A DNA stretch of 64,000 bases from contig JAGQDJ010000178.1 in assembly GCA_022885665.1 (NCBI GenBank), positions 44,509 through 108,508 of the forward strand, given 5' to 3'. The DNA is from Triops longicaudatus. Its lineage: Eukaryota > Arthropoda > Branchiopoda > Notostraca > Triopsidae. Positions 10,758-23,952 of this stretch are shown here, one piece after another. The first letter of the stretch is position 1; each line of letters begins with the position of its first letter. Below the pieces are notes generated by a model. The model was not told the origin of the DNA and ran no database searches. It was given only the letters and a program-made list of their open reading frames with translations. A program made the position numbers and the translations under genes.

Positions 10758-12407
10758 TAATGTATGGGCAAACTTGCCCTTTAAAAACTTATTCCGAAGT
10801 TAGGTTCTTAATGAAGTGGCTAGAGGCACTAGTGTAGCAAGCCACCATGTCTGGCAGTTTTCGCGGCTCATGGGATCGCTACTGTGTTTAGATTTTGTTG
10901 TGTTTTCGGGAGCGTTTTTTCATGTTTGGCTATAATAGCCAATACTCGAGTATTAACTCTAGTAAAAGTATAAATTCTTTTCATCGAATATGGCAGCTTA
11001 CAGACGTAAGCGGAAGTAAATATGAAATAAAACGTCATATAACAAAAGCAACCCGAATAGAAACGAAGGTAACCTAACAGTAGACGAAACAAATGTAATT
11101 ATAAGCCAAGAAACGTAAACAAAGAATGGCTTAGGCAAAGGAAATATGATTAGAGACTAGATGGCTTGGACGCTGTTCCTCTAGGAACACAGCTAGTAAC
11201 TTAGCTTTGGAATAAGCTTTAGGATATTGACGTGGGGAATTGACTGTTGGAGTTGGAAATATTTGTGTTGGATCTAAGAATTTCTTTTTTTAGCCTTGTA
11301 AATGAAGGGAATGAAGGCTTTACTTCTTGATCTCTGTCGTTCATTTTCTCTTGTGACTCTAAAAGGCTGTGGTCTTTCTTTCGACTGCGAGAGAAACAAT
11401 GTGTGTAAAATCTAAGTTGGCCGAGTAATCCTGTAATGGTGTTGTTTTGAGGCTTGAGAAGAGAAAACAAGCTATGGAAGAGGAACGTGTGGTGCAGTTT
11501 GCATTTGCATTTTGAAAATAATTGTAGTGTGGTAGCTGGTACGTTTTGTTTGATGTATGTGGGTATGGAGTTCAGTCAATATAACAAAGAAAACGTTTTG
11601 TTTGCAAGAATGTTCGCGTTTCTACTTTTGCGGAAAAATACCAAATTGGAAAGGAATAGTTTTTAATGAGTTAAATAAGTATTTTCGCTATATCAACATT
11701 ATTACGTGATAAAATGAACATTTGAGTCGCACTATCTCCAGACCTTCAAGAACACTCCTAAGCCAGAATCAAGTGAGGAATATAGATACAAAGAAAAAGG
11801 AAATCAAGAAAAGAAAGTCAAAATTGTAGCGCTTGGATTGTGAAGCGGAACGGAATACCATGGTAATCCGGCATTGCCCATCACTTCCTTTACGCGTTTT
11901 ATTGCCCGGTATACCAGCCTCACTATACGCCAAGACTCGTTCTATTGAGTTCTTACGTAATTTGCCTATATGATCGCATATATAAGAGAAACAATCACGC
12001 TTAAACGAAGCGCGTACAGCGAGTCTCAACGTTTTCATGATTCACTGCTAAGCTAGGTAAAGGCGAACGCCCAGCCCAGAAGGTGGAGCCAGCGGTGAAA
12101 CGTTCGGTAGCACGACTCGTCCCAGTAGTCCCTCGGCGGGCAGGTTATTCCACCGCAAGCGGCCTTCGCTTGACGAGCCGAATCGGCACAGTCAGTCTTT
12201 GTAACTACTGACTTTCAGACGCACAGTGGCAATAGTCGCTCTGGACACTGTGCATTTATTCATTTCGCCCTTCCCACCAACAGCCGATTCAGTGACAAAT
12301 ATTCCCACGCCGCACATTCTCACCTTATCTTTCAAGTGTCTCAAGCGTTTTCGACCGTCAGAGCTATTCTTCAAGACTTTTCTCAGGATTTGCTTGCCCA
12401 TACCACC
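10758..12407. other. Intergenic plus alpha-tubulin promoter and 5' UTR
   Basis: No gene recognised. An arthropod initiator-like TCAGT lies at 12192-12196 in TA-poor sequence upstream of the tubulin ATG, without a clear TATA box. Many short ORFs lack family features. Confidence 0.4.
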
Positions 12408-15400
12408 ATGGTTAGCCAAGTAAGTGTGTGTCTACAGTTCTTTTTATCTTTTCGATAGTTTTGGAACAATGTTAGGTATTGCACGCTCGTTACTAATAGT
12501 TGGTAAAAAGGCCTATATAATTGGTAGTAGTCCATAAAATCGTACATAACAATCTGAAGCCTCAAGGCAAAAATGAAAGTCTCCACTGCTTCAGTCGCGT
12601 TAAAGAACGTTCGAAAGGGGTTTTAACAAGCAAACGGCAATGGGCAACAGTGAATTCCTCCACTGCGACAGCCGTGCATTGCCCAACATTCGCAAGGGAG
12701 GTTAGAGTACGCAGAGGGCGCGATGCTCAGCGGACGGAACTGGGCAACAAAGAATTTCGCATAAGCAAGGAAGCTGAGGAGCGCAACTAATGCAGGCAAA
12801 CGGTTCTAGGCTAAGCGAAGAACTGGGTAATAATGAAATTTCCCTCAGCTTGGCAGTAGGACGGCATGGAACATTCGCAACTGACCTGGCGTTAGAAAAA
12901 AGGCAAGATAAATAAAGAAAAAGTAAAGGAGTAAGACAATAAAACGCAAGCGCGATTAAAATAAAAAAAGGATTATTGGTTAAGTGGGGTGGAATTTCTT
13001 GCGAAATTTTCCGAAGCGCAAAGTCTGGGGTGGCTAATAAGGACGAATTGATGCGGGCTTCCGGCCACTTATTCAGGTCCACGTTTACGGAGCATGACTC
13101 GCCTTGCAAATGCAATTGGACGCGATCGGAAGTCAAGTCCACCCGACGCTGCCTCAGTTCTGCTCCACTGAACCACAGTGGCGTTTCACAACAGGCCCTT
13201 TTATGACGAAACAATTAAACACGTAATGCATCCTTAGATTCAAGGCTAATTCCTTGATCGACTTCTTTCCTTGAAAAAATCAAGTATTCTGGGTATCTGA
13301 TCTACGAATTCGGGTGATGGATGAAAACTATTGCGAGAACCCATCAACTAGCAAAAAAAATAATAATAAATAAAAGAAATTATAATAAAGTTTGCAATCT
13401 CAAAATGTTACATTTAAATGAAGGACGAATACATCTAATCATTCCCTGACCGTTCTCCGTGGCCGATTCAGGACAGGTGCCGAGAATCGTGGAAGCGTGA
13501 AAAGTCCCCTTTTCCTTGTAAGACAACAGATATTTAAGCCTTGAAGGGGAATCTAGAGACTTACATGGTTTTTAAAGCTTACTGAGTCAGGAAAAATTGC
13601 ACGGCTAATTAGCACTCTATACCATAGGAAGGACTGTGCCGTTACAAAAGGGACGGACAGTACAGTAAATCGTATACGTGTGTCCACAAACCCGCAAGAA
13701 ACGAGTTTATAATAACTCGGATATCGCTTCCGTTTTTCAGTCAAGTCAACATGTGGAACAGGTGTACACGGGGAAGAACAGGTAAAAATGAAACTGAAAG
13801 TTGTGCAGTTTCTGGTGCGTATGCCTCATCGCGGCCACGAGGCATGTCGATCATGATATGTGAGGTAGAAAGTGACTTCCGGTTCGGGTTTGTGTATGGA
13901 CCATCGTGTGAACTGTGAAGTGGTAGGTGGGTTTAATTGCGGCTTTTGTGTTTGTTGCAGAGAGAAGTCATCTCCATCCATGTCGGCCAAGCCGGCGTGC
14001 AAATGGGCAATTCCTGCTGGGAATTGTATTGCTTAGAACACGGAATCCGACCAGACGGCATCCTCTCTGATTTGCGTAAGTATTTTTCGGGAAGTACGAA
14101 AAATTTCAAAAAATAAAATGGAAAGTAATGCCAGTCACCATTTAGGCAAACAAGTAGCCTGACCTAGCTTTACTGTTCTGGGAAAATAAATCTATCAGCG
14201 ACGGTACAAAGCTATGAACTGCTGGGAAGGACTGACTGGAAACCAATACTAATAATAATTTATGACCGATTATTTCCTCACAGTTTAACTTATGGATATT
14301 CATATCCGAAGGGAGTTCGCAAAAATTACCTGGAACGGAATGTTAAAGTAAACATTTGCTAGAGGAACGAAAAGAACACTGATTCCGACAGAACACTGAA
14401 ATATCTAGCCTATATACAAGCGTCGGTCAACATAACCAACAAAACACCACACTTTTTTCTGAAAAATACGAGTAGCACTAAACTATATCTTACGCTCTAA
14501 ATACCTGAAATACCTTTAAAAAATACAGATGTATGTTTTGCCTTGTTTTGAGACAGTTCACTATCAGCAAATATGGTATCTGAAACAAACTTCATGAAAG
14601 TCATAATAGATGGAGTAAACAGCCAATCATAACAGAATCCATAAGGCCTATACAAGACTCAACTAATTTTCATTTAGTTGTGAGGAGTATTCAAATAACC
14701 AAATTAAGTGGAGACCACTTTAGTCCAACATAACACAAATTCAGTAGAAGTAATCGCAATAATGAAAGTTATTTAAAGTATGTATCATTCACCAACTAGA
14801 ACTTTCTATATACAAAAACGGATATAAAAATGAAATTTTCCATTTTCGTATGGCAGTTCAATTTACTAGCTACACAGACATTTGAGCCTGCAGTAGTACT
14901 AAGTACTAAAATAATACCAAGTACTTAGCGATGAATAGTTAAATCACAACGAACAAGAAAAGGAGATTCATTTCTTGAAATTTCTTCCGCAGCGGTTTGT
15001 AGAGGCCGGATACAGATTTGTTTCGCTCCTGTAACCTATTTTTAAAATAACAATAGACCTCATTTTCCTTTATTAGTAATACAAGTGTAAACTTGATAAT
15101 GTGTGAGTAAAAGCAGGCAAATTCAATTTGCTGTGGGGAAAGGTAACTCGTGTAAAATTAAGTATATTTCCATTGTACTAGATGACAGAAAGTAGTAGAC
15201 AAAATGTAGGGCACTCGACAGTTTAGGAAAGAAAAGTCTCGTTGGCAATTGGCTAACCCAAAACTTGGTGAACCGTTACCTCATTTTTCTTTTCTTTGGG
15301 TTTCCAGGTCCACCTCAACTGACCACCGGAAATGCCATGGCGGATACCTTCAGCACCTTCTTTAGCGAGACGGCCAAAGGAAAGCAAGTGCCGCGTGCGC

Positions 15401-18103
15401 TGTTTGTCGACCTTGAACCTTCTGTTGTAGGTAATTGCCAATCTCCTCAAATATACTACGAATTACTTGGAGGAAAGAAGCTTAACTACGTTCTTCTAGA
15501 CACCATTCGTTCCGGCACGTACAAGCAACTCTTCCACCCTGATCAGCTCATCACGGGGAAGGAAGATGCTGCAAATAATTACGCCAGAGGCCACTACACT
15601 GTCGGACGCGAAATTGCAGACCTGGTACTGGACCGAGTTCGACGACTGGCCGAAAATTGCGTTGGATTACAGGTGAAACCAAAATTTGATTGGACCGACC
15701 TTAACTCGAAATTTACAAGGATCGAATTGAATTTCCCTCAGAAATCGAAAATCCAATCACCCTTGAGTGGAGATTTTCTATTGGCCGCTGATGTTAAAAG
15801 CCGTTTTCGTTGTTAAGCGTACTGATTTATGTACATTTGGATATGTAATCGCAACAGATTAGATCTCAAAATATTTTTGATTGAGATAGAGATTTGTATG
15901 AAATTTTTGCAGGATTTGATCGGATTAGCAAAGGTCGCGAAGTACCGGAAAGGATCTAAGATCATCTAAAAAGCACTCATTATCTAAAGTACTGATTTCG
16001 AGTAAAACTTTGTTTGTAGTGACGGCACCTTGTTTAAAGTTATTGTTCAAAATAATTTATTCAACGCATTTTTCGGCGCGTCAGGGATTTTTGGTGTTTC
16101 ATTCCTTCGGTGGAGGCTCGGGCTCAGGATTCACGTCGCTTTTAATGGAACGTCTTTCGTTGGACTACGGTAAAAAGAGCAAATTGCAGTTCGCAGTATA
16201 CCCTGCACCACAAGTAAATAGATTTCTTTTAGAAAATTGCCTCCATTTAAAAGCTTTTGTGTCCAAAAGGTATCGACAGCGGTAGTGGAACCCTACAACG
16301 CCATCTTGACGACGCATACTACACTCGAGCATTCCGACTGCGCGTTCATGGTCGACAACGAAGCTATCTACGACATCTGCCGGAGAAACCTCAACATCGA
16401 GCGTCCCACTTACACGAACCTGAATCGATTAATCGGTCAAATAGTGTCATCCATCACCGCTTCGCTGCGCTTTGAAGGCGCACTCAACGTCGATTTAACA
16501 GAATTTCAAGTAATTTTAGTCTGATATTATATAAATAATACTGTCTTATCCTTTCTCGGATATGAGGCTTATGAAGAAGCTTTAGTAATATTAGTAATGA
16601 TTTTGTTTTTTAGTCATCACTGTGCGTGTTGTAGAGTAAAGCGTAGTTTGATTACAGGTATTCAATTGACTCTTTTCAAAAGCTCCTCTTTTCGCTAACA
16701 AATTCTGAAAAGCACGAGGTAATCAATAGTAGCTTATGTTTACTTTGCCTAGATGGCGTGAGAAGGCCATGCTTGAAAATAGCTTAATAGAAAACCATTT
16801 GGGAAACATGCAAATGAAAGAATTGCAAGATTGAGTGCCTTAATACTTTTGATTTACTTAGACCAATTTGGTACCTTATCCTCGCATTCACTTTCCGTTG
16901 GTAAATTACGCCCCAGTCCTTTCTTCCGAAAAGGCTTATCACGAACAATTGAACGTTGCCGAAATTACCAGCGCTTGCTTCGAACCTGCCAATCAAATGG
17001 TCAAAGTAAGACTTTTGTTTTCCAACTCCTTTCAAAGCTTCTATTTGTCAGGCTACTTTCGTGCAGATTTGAACTTTTTATTTTATTTTTATTCTATTTT
17101 TTAACTTGTAATGTAACTTAGTTTCATTACAAAAACAGTATGAATCTAAGAACATTGCAAGATCTGCAGTAAGTATCATATTAGTGTTGAGCTTTTAATT
17201 TACTTAATTTGTACATTTTAATTTCTGTTTTATTTATTAAACTTCGTAATTTTCCTTATTATCTGACTTTGGTTTATTTACATTCCGCTATGTTATGTTT
17301 GTTCTCATGTATTACATCCCTTTATTTGCTGCATGAAAGTGCGATCCTCGCAAAGGCAAGTACATGGCTGTCTGTTTGCTGTACCGAGGTGACGTCGTGC
17401 CTAAGGATGTCAATGCGGCCATTGCCTCCATGAAAAACAAAAGAACGATTCAATTCGTTGACTGGTGCCCTACAGGCTTCAAAGTATGCGCTTCGTTTCT
17501 TTTCCTTAGAAAAATTTTTATTTTAAATGTCTATTTTTCGTCTTTCAAGAAACACGAAAAATAGATAGTTTTCGTTTTATGTTATATTTATTATTTTTTT
17601 TTATATTATGATTTTGTTTATTATAATTGTATGTTTTCTACTTTATAGTCTTATTTCATTTATATGTCTTGCATGTTTTTCAATATTATTTGTTTGATAA
17701 AAATTTTTTACTGAAAGGTGGGTATCAACTACCAGCCACCGACGGTGGTGCCCGGAGGCGATTTAGCACCAGTGCAACGAGCAGTTTGTATGATATCAAA
17801 TACCACGGCCATCGTCGAAGCTTGGGCGCGGTTGAACCACAAGTTCGATTTGCTTTACACCAAACGCGCTTTTGTTCACTGGTAAAAAAAAAAAACAGCT
17901 AAGAAATCGAGATTGGATTAAGTTAACTTTATATAATTTCCGTATGCTACTCAACGTTGAACTTGTTCAGGTTCGTGGGCGAAGGCATGGAAGAAGGAGA
18001 ATTCGCGGAAGCTCGCGAAGATTTGGCCGCCTTGGAGAAAGATTATGAAGAAGTTGCAATGGATGATATTGACTCGGATGATATTGTGGGCGATGAATAC
18101 TGA
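12408..18103 (+). CDS. Divergent alpha-tubulin
   Basis: Ten exons: 12408-12419, 13961-14075, 15308-15430, 15500-15672, 16085-16213, 16270-16509, 16862-17005, 17340-17483, 17718-17881 and 17971-18103. These give 1377 nt, 458 residues (typical 450). GTP-binding and polymerising residues are retained: HVGQAGVQMGNSCWELYC, the tubulin signature GGGSGSG (usually GGGTGSG), and DLTEF with the catalytic Glu. Divergent points: the loop normally holding acetylatable Lys40 (PSDKTIGGGDDSF) is replaced by LSDLRPPQLTTGNAMADTF; Met1 is followed by REV instead of REC; the acidic tail is short but still ends in Tyr (GDEY), so detyrosination is possible. Exon 1 has two in-frame donors, ATG|GTTAGC and a stronger CAA|GTAAGT, the latter giving MVSQREV. 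Intron 3 (15431-15499) is 69 nt with no stop. Probably a specialised isotype. Intron 1 (1.5 kb) and intron 6 contain repeats. Confidence 0.93.
12564..12886 (+). repeat. Degenerate tandem repeat, about 90-bp units, in tubulin intron 1
   Basis: Four units begin near 12564, 12651, 12741 and 12826 with the cores AAGGCAAAAATGAAAGT, TGGGCAACAGTGAATTC, TGGGCAACAAAGAATT and TGGGTAATAATGAAATT. The first two also share CTCCACTGC and a CGTTCGAAAGGGG-like or CATTCGCAAGGGAGG tail. Spacing is 85-93 bp. Related units occur at 37727-37880. Confidence 0.6.
14076..15307 (+). other. Alpha-tubulin intron 2
   Basis: 1.2 kb of AT-rich intron between GTAAGT at 14076 and TTTCCAG at 15301-15307. No gene or RNA recognised inside. 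Confidence 0.8.
15431..15499 (+). other. Stop-free 69-nt intron of alpha-tubulin
   Basis: The sequence starts GTAATT and ends TTCTTCTAG. It is 3n long and contains no stop in the reading frame, so retention would insert 23 residues between Val and Asp of LEPSVV|DTIRSGTY. Removal restores the family sequence exactly. Confidence 0.85.
16576..16687 (+). repeat. 112-bp dispersed repeat, copy 1 (tubulin intron 6)
   Basis: Runs from GAAGCTTTAGTAAT to AAAAGCTCCT and matches 23841-23952 over the same length with few substitutions. The shared core includes GTAGAGTAAAGCGTAGTTTG and ATTACAGGTATTCA. No terminal inverted repeats were noticed. Confidence 0.85.
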
Positions 18104-18786
18104 AAGCCTAGAAACTTCCTTTTTTTCTCGATTGGTTTGTACTTTGCCAATTCCCGACCAACGGCGTACTTTCTGTTTGTTGACTTACGACCTGTCTTTG
18201 AAGGCTTGTGTGTTTGCTTTTACATGGCTGCGACTGCTGTGTTCCAGGCCAGAAAGATTTGTTCGTTAGCACCAATCATATTCCGCTCTCGGAAAGTAAT
18301 TCTTAGGAAACCTTTATACTTTTTTCTATTTTGATAAGTCTTTTATTTGACGTGTTCAGAAGTAAACGCGCAGTTAGCGCTCATAAGGTGCAATTTGTAG
18401 AACACGTATTCCTTCCACTCGCTCATGTGATATTCCATGCACCGCAGCCGGTTAAAACGGAGCAAATTACAAGCCGAAGGTTCACGGTTTAATTTCTTAT
18501 TCATTTAATTATAATATTCCTGCAAAGCGAATTTCTGTGAAATGAAGCGCAGTTGCGAAATTGATAAAAAAAGGACAAAAGAAACAAAAATTGCAGCATG
18601 TTTCGGCCTAAAAGAATATCTACTGATTGAACAAAGTAATCCTTCATAGAAATAGAGAAGTTCGAAGGGAAAAGTCATTAGACATTTAAGAACTCGTTGA
18701 AGGACCACTTTGGCCCTAATGGTTTCCTTCCAGTATTTTTTCGTGGTAACCAATAGCTACAGAAATAATAGGTGAGTTATAAGCCA

Positions 18787-18850
18787 GGCCTTATTTAGGG
18801 GGCGGGGTTAGTGGGGGGTTTGCCCTTCTCCCCGAAACGTTTACTTTCTA
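18787..18850. mobile_element. Possible DNA-transposon end (G-rich)
   Basis: CAGGCCTTATTTAGGGGGCG followed by GGGTTAGTGGGGGG resembles in composition the termini of the element at 29041-29179 (CAGGC start, G/C-rich blocks). No matching second end was found, so this is weak. Confidence 0.25.
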
Positions 18851-21800
18851 ATTGGAAAGATAGGGAAACACCAAATATCCAAGAAAGTTGCAAATGGCAC
18901 ATTCCCTCACAAAGGATAAATTGTAAATTAAAACCATATTTTGCGTTTTTCTATTATTTTTGACACGTAGTAAATGGCCGAGCAAAAATATAACCCTTCG
19001 TAGCAAGCTTCAGTCACTAGATGGCAGTACCTATTCAAATCCCCTCTACGAGAGAACAGGTAGAAATTAAGAACCGTAAACTTCAATCAAACATATCGAA
19101 ACTATCTAGGAAGCTTGATCATATTATATAATGAAATTTAATTTATAATTTTTTGTATTTTATCATTTAATTGAATTTCATAATTAAAAGACAAAACGGC
19201 TACTTTAGTTCTCGTTGCATATTGGGAAATGTTTCTTGAGTTGAGTGAGTTTTGAAGGGGAGAACTTTTACGAGTTTGGGCATAGAGAGGTTGTGCAGCC
19301 AAACATTGTTGTCGCTTAGCTTTGGCTCGGTGGCAAGTATGCGAGCCAAAAGGAAGTATTCGGGCTTGCCAAGTTTCGTGCACTCTTAATAGCGCAAAAT
19401 GAGTGCTGGACGAATGAGAGGTGTAGAGGAAAAATAAAAAACTTTTGCTGGATGGGAAGTGCGGCTAGGATGGGAGCAGCGAAAGCTGGCAAAGGTGCGC
19501 CCTTGTTGCGAACGTCCTTGTTTGGAATGTGCGGTGATGATGAGATCAGAGAAAGAAGAGGCACTCCTTTTTGGTCCAAGGCCAAGAAAATCAACTTGCG
19601 CGTTCTCGAACGTGAGTTGGTAACGTAGTAATACTGTACTTGACGACCTCCTTGGAGCCACATTGTATACGCATTCGTTGGCTTTGTCCTCATATACGTC
19701 TTTTATTTGCGCTTTCGAAACAAGAAAAACAGAGCTTCATGCAACTGTAATTGTTGGTCCAGAAGTGTACGTTTGGCGTCTTCTGTGCCATCTTTTATAC
19801 ACTCGTGAACTTCGCCTTGACTCACGCCATGTTTCTGTTTTAACTCATTCGAATAATTTTTCTTAACTTCCTTTTTCCTGACTATTTTCTTTTTATCCAC
19901 TCTTGACATTTACAAGGTAATATAAGAATATTAATTTTTTTAAAAAAAAAAAGCTTTCTTTGAGAATGTCGGAAAGCTAACAAGCTTAAATAAGCTCTTC
20001 CTAGATGTCGCTGTCGTTCGTTCATTTAATAAAGCAGAGCAAAATGAAAATACGCACGAAAGTGTGCAAATTCAGCTGCGCAATATTTATGATACCTATA
20101 ATCATCCTTAGATCTTCTCGAGTCTGAACATTTCATTCAATTTTCTGTATATCGGAATTCTTCCCGTGTTAATGTCATATGAATTCTGTGTAGAAAGTAA
20201 AGAAATTCGTCTCGCTAAATCTCTTTAACGTTACATAATCGTGTGGGTGTAAATATTTCAATTTGTAAGTCTAATCCTGTCAATCCCTATGCAACAGAAG
20301 GCGTCTCGAACGCGTGTACTTAAAGCATACGATAAAATATGCACACGCTGTCGCTGCCCTATAAATCTGATTCAACCAGGAACCATTGACATAGCAACAG
20401 TACGACAGAGGAAACAATGAGTTTCCTCCACACGTTCACTCTCCTTTCTTTTCCAACCTAACGCGTTTTCCAATGTCCCGAGACTTTGAAAATTGCTTTA
20501 ACCGAATTTCCTCGTTGCATTTTCTCAGAAAAAGTGGCAGGAATTCTTCGTCTCTCTGCAAGAAGCGCCAGAAAAACATAAGAAAGAAAAATTTCAGTCA
20601 TAAACAGCTTTTGGGTAAATCTAGGATTGTTAATATTCCGTGTCGTTAGGGCTACCAACGCCGGTTCTGATAAGCCAATTACCTCATGACGCAAATGAGC
20701 ACGTTTCAAACTCAACAGCGTTTCTTTGACTGAAAAAAACTATAATTTCCTATGTTTTATGTTTTCTTCCATTTTTGATTTACGTATTTTAATTTTACTT
20801 TTTATCCACATTATAAAGCTTTTACAAAGCAATATTTCAGTGAATTGGACTGAATCGCGTCTATGTGAGAAACGAAGCACAGAATAAACATAAAAAAGGA
20901 AGAAAAGGCAGAAGCTTTTACACGTTTCACACATATTCCGAAGTGTTGGCCTTGACAAAAGTCTGATCTTTCTTATCGCCTCACACGAGTTGGCCTCCGA
21001 TGTTTTTATTTTTAGCTTATTCTCCGCCCTCTGCCACCTTCTATTTCCCGAAAGGCGCTTTTTTTCAGAGGGCCCAAGCTTATTGCTACCCTTAAGCACG
21101 TGAACATTTAACTTCGTGAAGAAGTAGGCATTTGAAAGAATCCAGTAAGCCAGGTATGCCGCCGTCGCCGTTTGCCAGGCTTCAGATTTGTTGCTTTTCG
21201 GCCTACACAAGAAAAAAAGTAGAGCGTGACTAATCTGATAGCTTTATGTCCTCACTTAAATGCGTCCAGGGCAATGGAGCGAGTCGGCAGAGTTCCGACG
21301 TCTACAATTACTACAAACACTCATTCCTGGTGTTCATAAACTGACAGACTCCATTTACCTTATTTGGGACAAGTCCTGTGCAAATGGTTAAAAAACAGCT
21401 TTTCATCAACCTTTTTTAAAGCTGAAGGAAACAGACAAATTTTAGACTTCGAAACATAAAAGCTTAAGGAATTTTTCTATAATTAATCCTGTTGGACCTT
21501 ACTTCTCAAATGAAGGAACACACTTGAAAAAGTTCCAGGCCCGAGGCTTCTAAGCCGCGTAAGCCGAAGCTCGCGTTCTAAAACGCATTGTAATGGACAA
21601 GGCGTAGCCCGCGTAAATCGAGGAGTGCTTCGCAAAACGTAACGAAATTTGTCAAATATTGTACAAAAATGAAATTCAACAATACCTACAACAAATTCGC
21701 TTAGCCTGAAAACATGCTTATAAGCCTTAGCAATGAATAATGAACGGCAGATAAAAAGAAAAAAATATAAGAAATAATGTGACTATTCTTGCCATGTGTA

Positions 21801-23840
21801 CTTCCCGCGAAAACGGTCGCCGGAAGGAAGACAACGTGTGTCTGTGAGGAAGTAACCGTTGCTATTTGCATGCTAAGTTCGCAGCGTATGGTCGGCACTT
21901 CCTTCCGGTTTCCCTTCCTTCCTTCCTTCCTTATTTCCTCTTTTGAGATCCAACGCATGCATACGTTGCCTGTCAGCCTATTTAACCCCTTTTGTATACA
22001 CACACCCCGTTCACCCCCCAACAAACGTATTTCCCCATATCAGCCGCTTTTCCGGTTCCCGAAAATTTCCTTCAGCCGCGCGTGCTTTCTTTCACACGTG
22101 TGCTGTTTCACTGTACTGTAAGGTACTGTACCCTGAAACCAATCTTCGCTCCCTTTTTCTTCAGACAAGAAAAGTTGGCACCAAATTCCAGCGTTTTCGC
22201 AACTTCTCAGCTTGTATTTTATTTTCTCCTTATAACTTTTTCAAAAACGGGATTGAAAACTTTGTCAAGAATGTGACCTTTGCAAGGCAATTAGGCTTCT
22301 ATGTTCTTCACATTTAGCCATTGAAGAGCAGAGTCGAGTTTCATGCAGCAGAGTATTGATTTGGGCCAGCTTGCTCTAATTCGGCAAGGCGAGATGGGCA
22401 TATTTGCTGCACTTGGTTACGCAATGAGGTTCGCTTAATAACGTTATTTTCATTTGTTCTTTTTAGATGTTACGAAAGTAGAAATGGTAAAAAATTAAAA
22501 AGAAGACAAATACCTGAGGAAGTGAATAGGCCACGATGACAAGATGACCAGGCGGGCAGAAAGAAAAAACGAAATATTGTATAACTCATGGACAAGCCAA
22601 CCTATCGAAACCAGACACTGAAAAAATATCACAGGAAAATAGGAACAGATACTTATTGAGAAATTAATTATAATATAACTTTCCGGCTTTTTCTTAAAAA
22701 AGTGGGTCCAACTATCCACATTATTGTGTCTTTTTTAGGAGTCGATAGATTGCAGAAGAATTTCAAGTCAAGTAGACGTGAAACAATAAGTTGCAAGGTC
22801 TTCTGCAGTGTTTTAATTTAAGTTCCGCTAAAAATGACTTTAAAATTCCTTTTACGCTGTAAGTAAAGTTCGGATGACTGAACACAGAGGTGCAAATCTT
22901 TTGAGGACGACTTTGCAAACATTCTTTCATACTTCGCCAAGTTTCTGCGACAGTAAAGCTTGGCATTAACTGATAAACAGGTTTTGTATCAATTTATTTT
23001 ATAAAAATTGTCAGAGAATTCTTTAAACTGTGCTTAAGCACTTCTTATGTTCGGCAAAAGTGAAATATCGTGCAGACTACGCATTTTTTACTCTTGTATT
23101 TTTTATTACTTTATATGTGTACTACTCTTTTTTATATTTTTAAATTTTGTCTTATCTGTGTTGATATTTTCACTAGGTTTTGAAGGCATGGATAGCAAAA
23201 GGCTAAAAAGAGGCCTCCTGAAACGGAAACGGTAAGAACAAGCTGCAAAAACGAGGAGACCTTTTGGTGTAGTTTTCACACAGAACGAAAGCACAAGAGA
23301 GGGAAATAGTGGAGGTATTTCCATTCATTGGGCCTGGGCAATATCGCACACATGTAGTTACTAGTGCAAAGGCAACGGTTCCGGGGCATTCATTCACTCG
23401 CTCATTCATTCATGCAGGCGCGGTGCGGTGCGGCTCGCTTGCCAACGTTCCTGACTGGGGGCGGGGCTTGGAGTGGTGGTAGAGGGGAAACTCGGGTGCA
23501 AAAAGAGAGGGGGAGAACTTCATTCATTGTCACGATTACATGAATGGCTGCGTCACGGCATATTGGGCAGCCCAAGCAGGGAAATGAAAACAAATAGCCC
23601 CAAATCAGAAAAACGAGCGAAGCGTGATACAGCATGCCCGCATGCATAACGCATCGTTCTGATAGCACGCCTCACAATGAGCCGTATGCGAGCTTAAAAG
23701 TGGTGTGAAATGAAACTACACAAGACTTCAATTTAAACTTGAATTTAAAAAATGTAAACTTGAAAACAGTCTTGGAATTTTGACGTAAATTGGGGACAGT
23801 TTGACCAAAATTCGCTAGGAACTGTTAATTCTACGTAATA

Positions 23841-23952
23841 GAAGCTTTAGTAATTTTATTAACGATTGTGTTTTTTAGTAATCACTGTGAGTGTTGTAGA
23901 GTAAAGCGTAGTTTGATTACAGGTATTCAGTTGACTCTTTTCAAAAGCTCCT
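23841..23952 (+). repeat. 112-bp dispersed repeat, copy 2
   Basis: Same orientation and length as 16576-16687. Similarity drops sharply outside these limits. Confidence 0.85.

Noticed and set aside
20740..21210. 156-codon frame on the minus strand
   Set aside because: Starts with TTG; the translation has no recognisable features and sits in AT-rich DNA where such frames arise by chance.
21789..22317. Overlapping plus-strand frames in a pyrimidine-rich stretch
   Set aside because: Several frames are open at once because of TTCC and TTTC low-complexity sequence that avoids stop codons.
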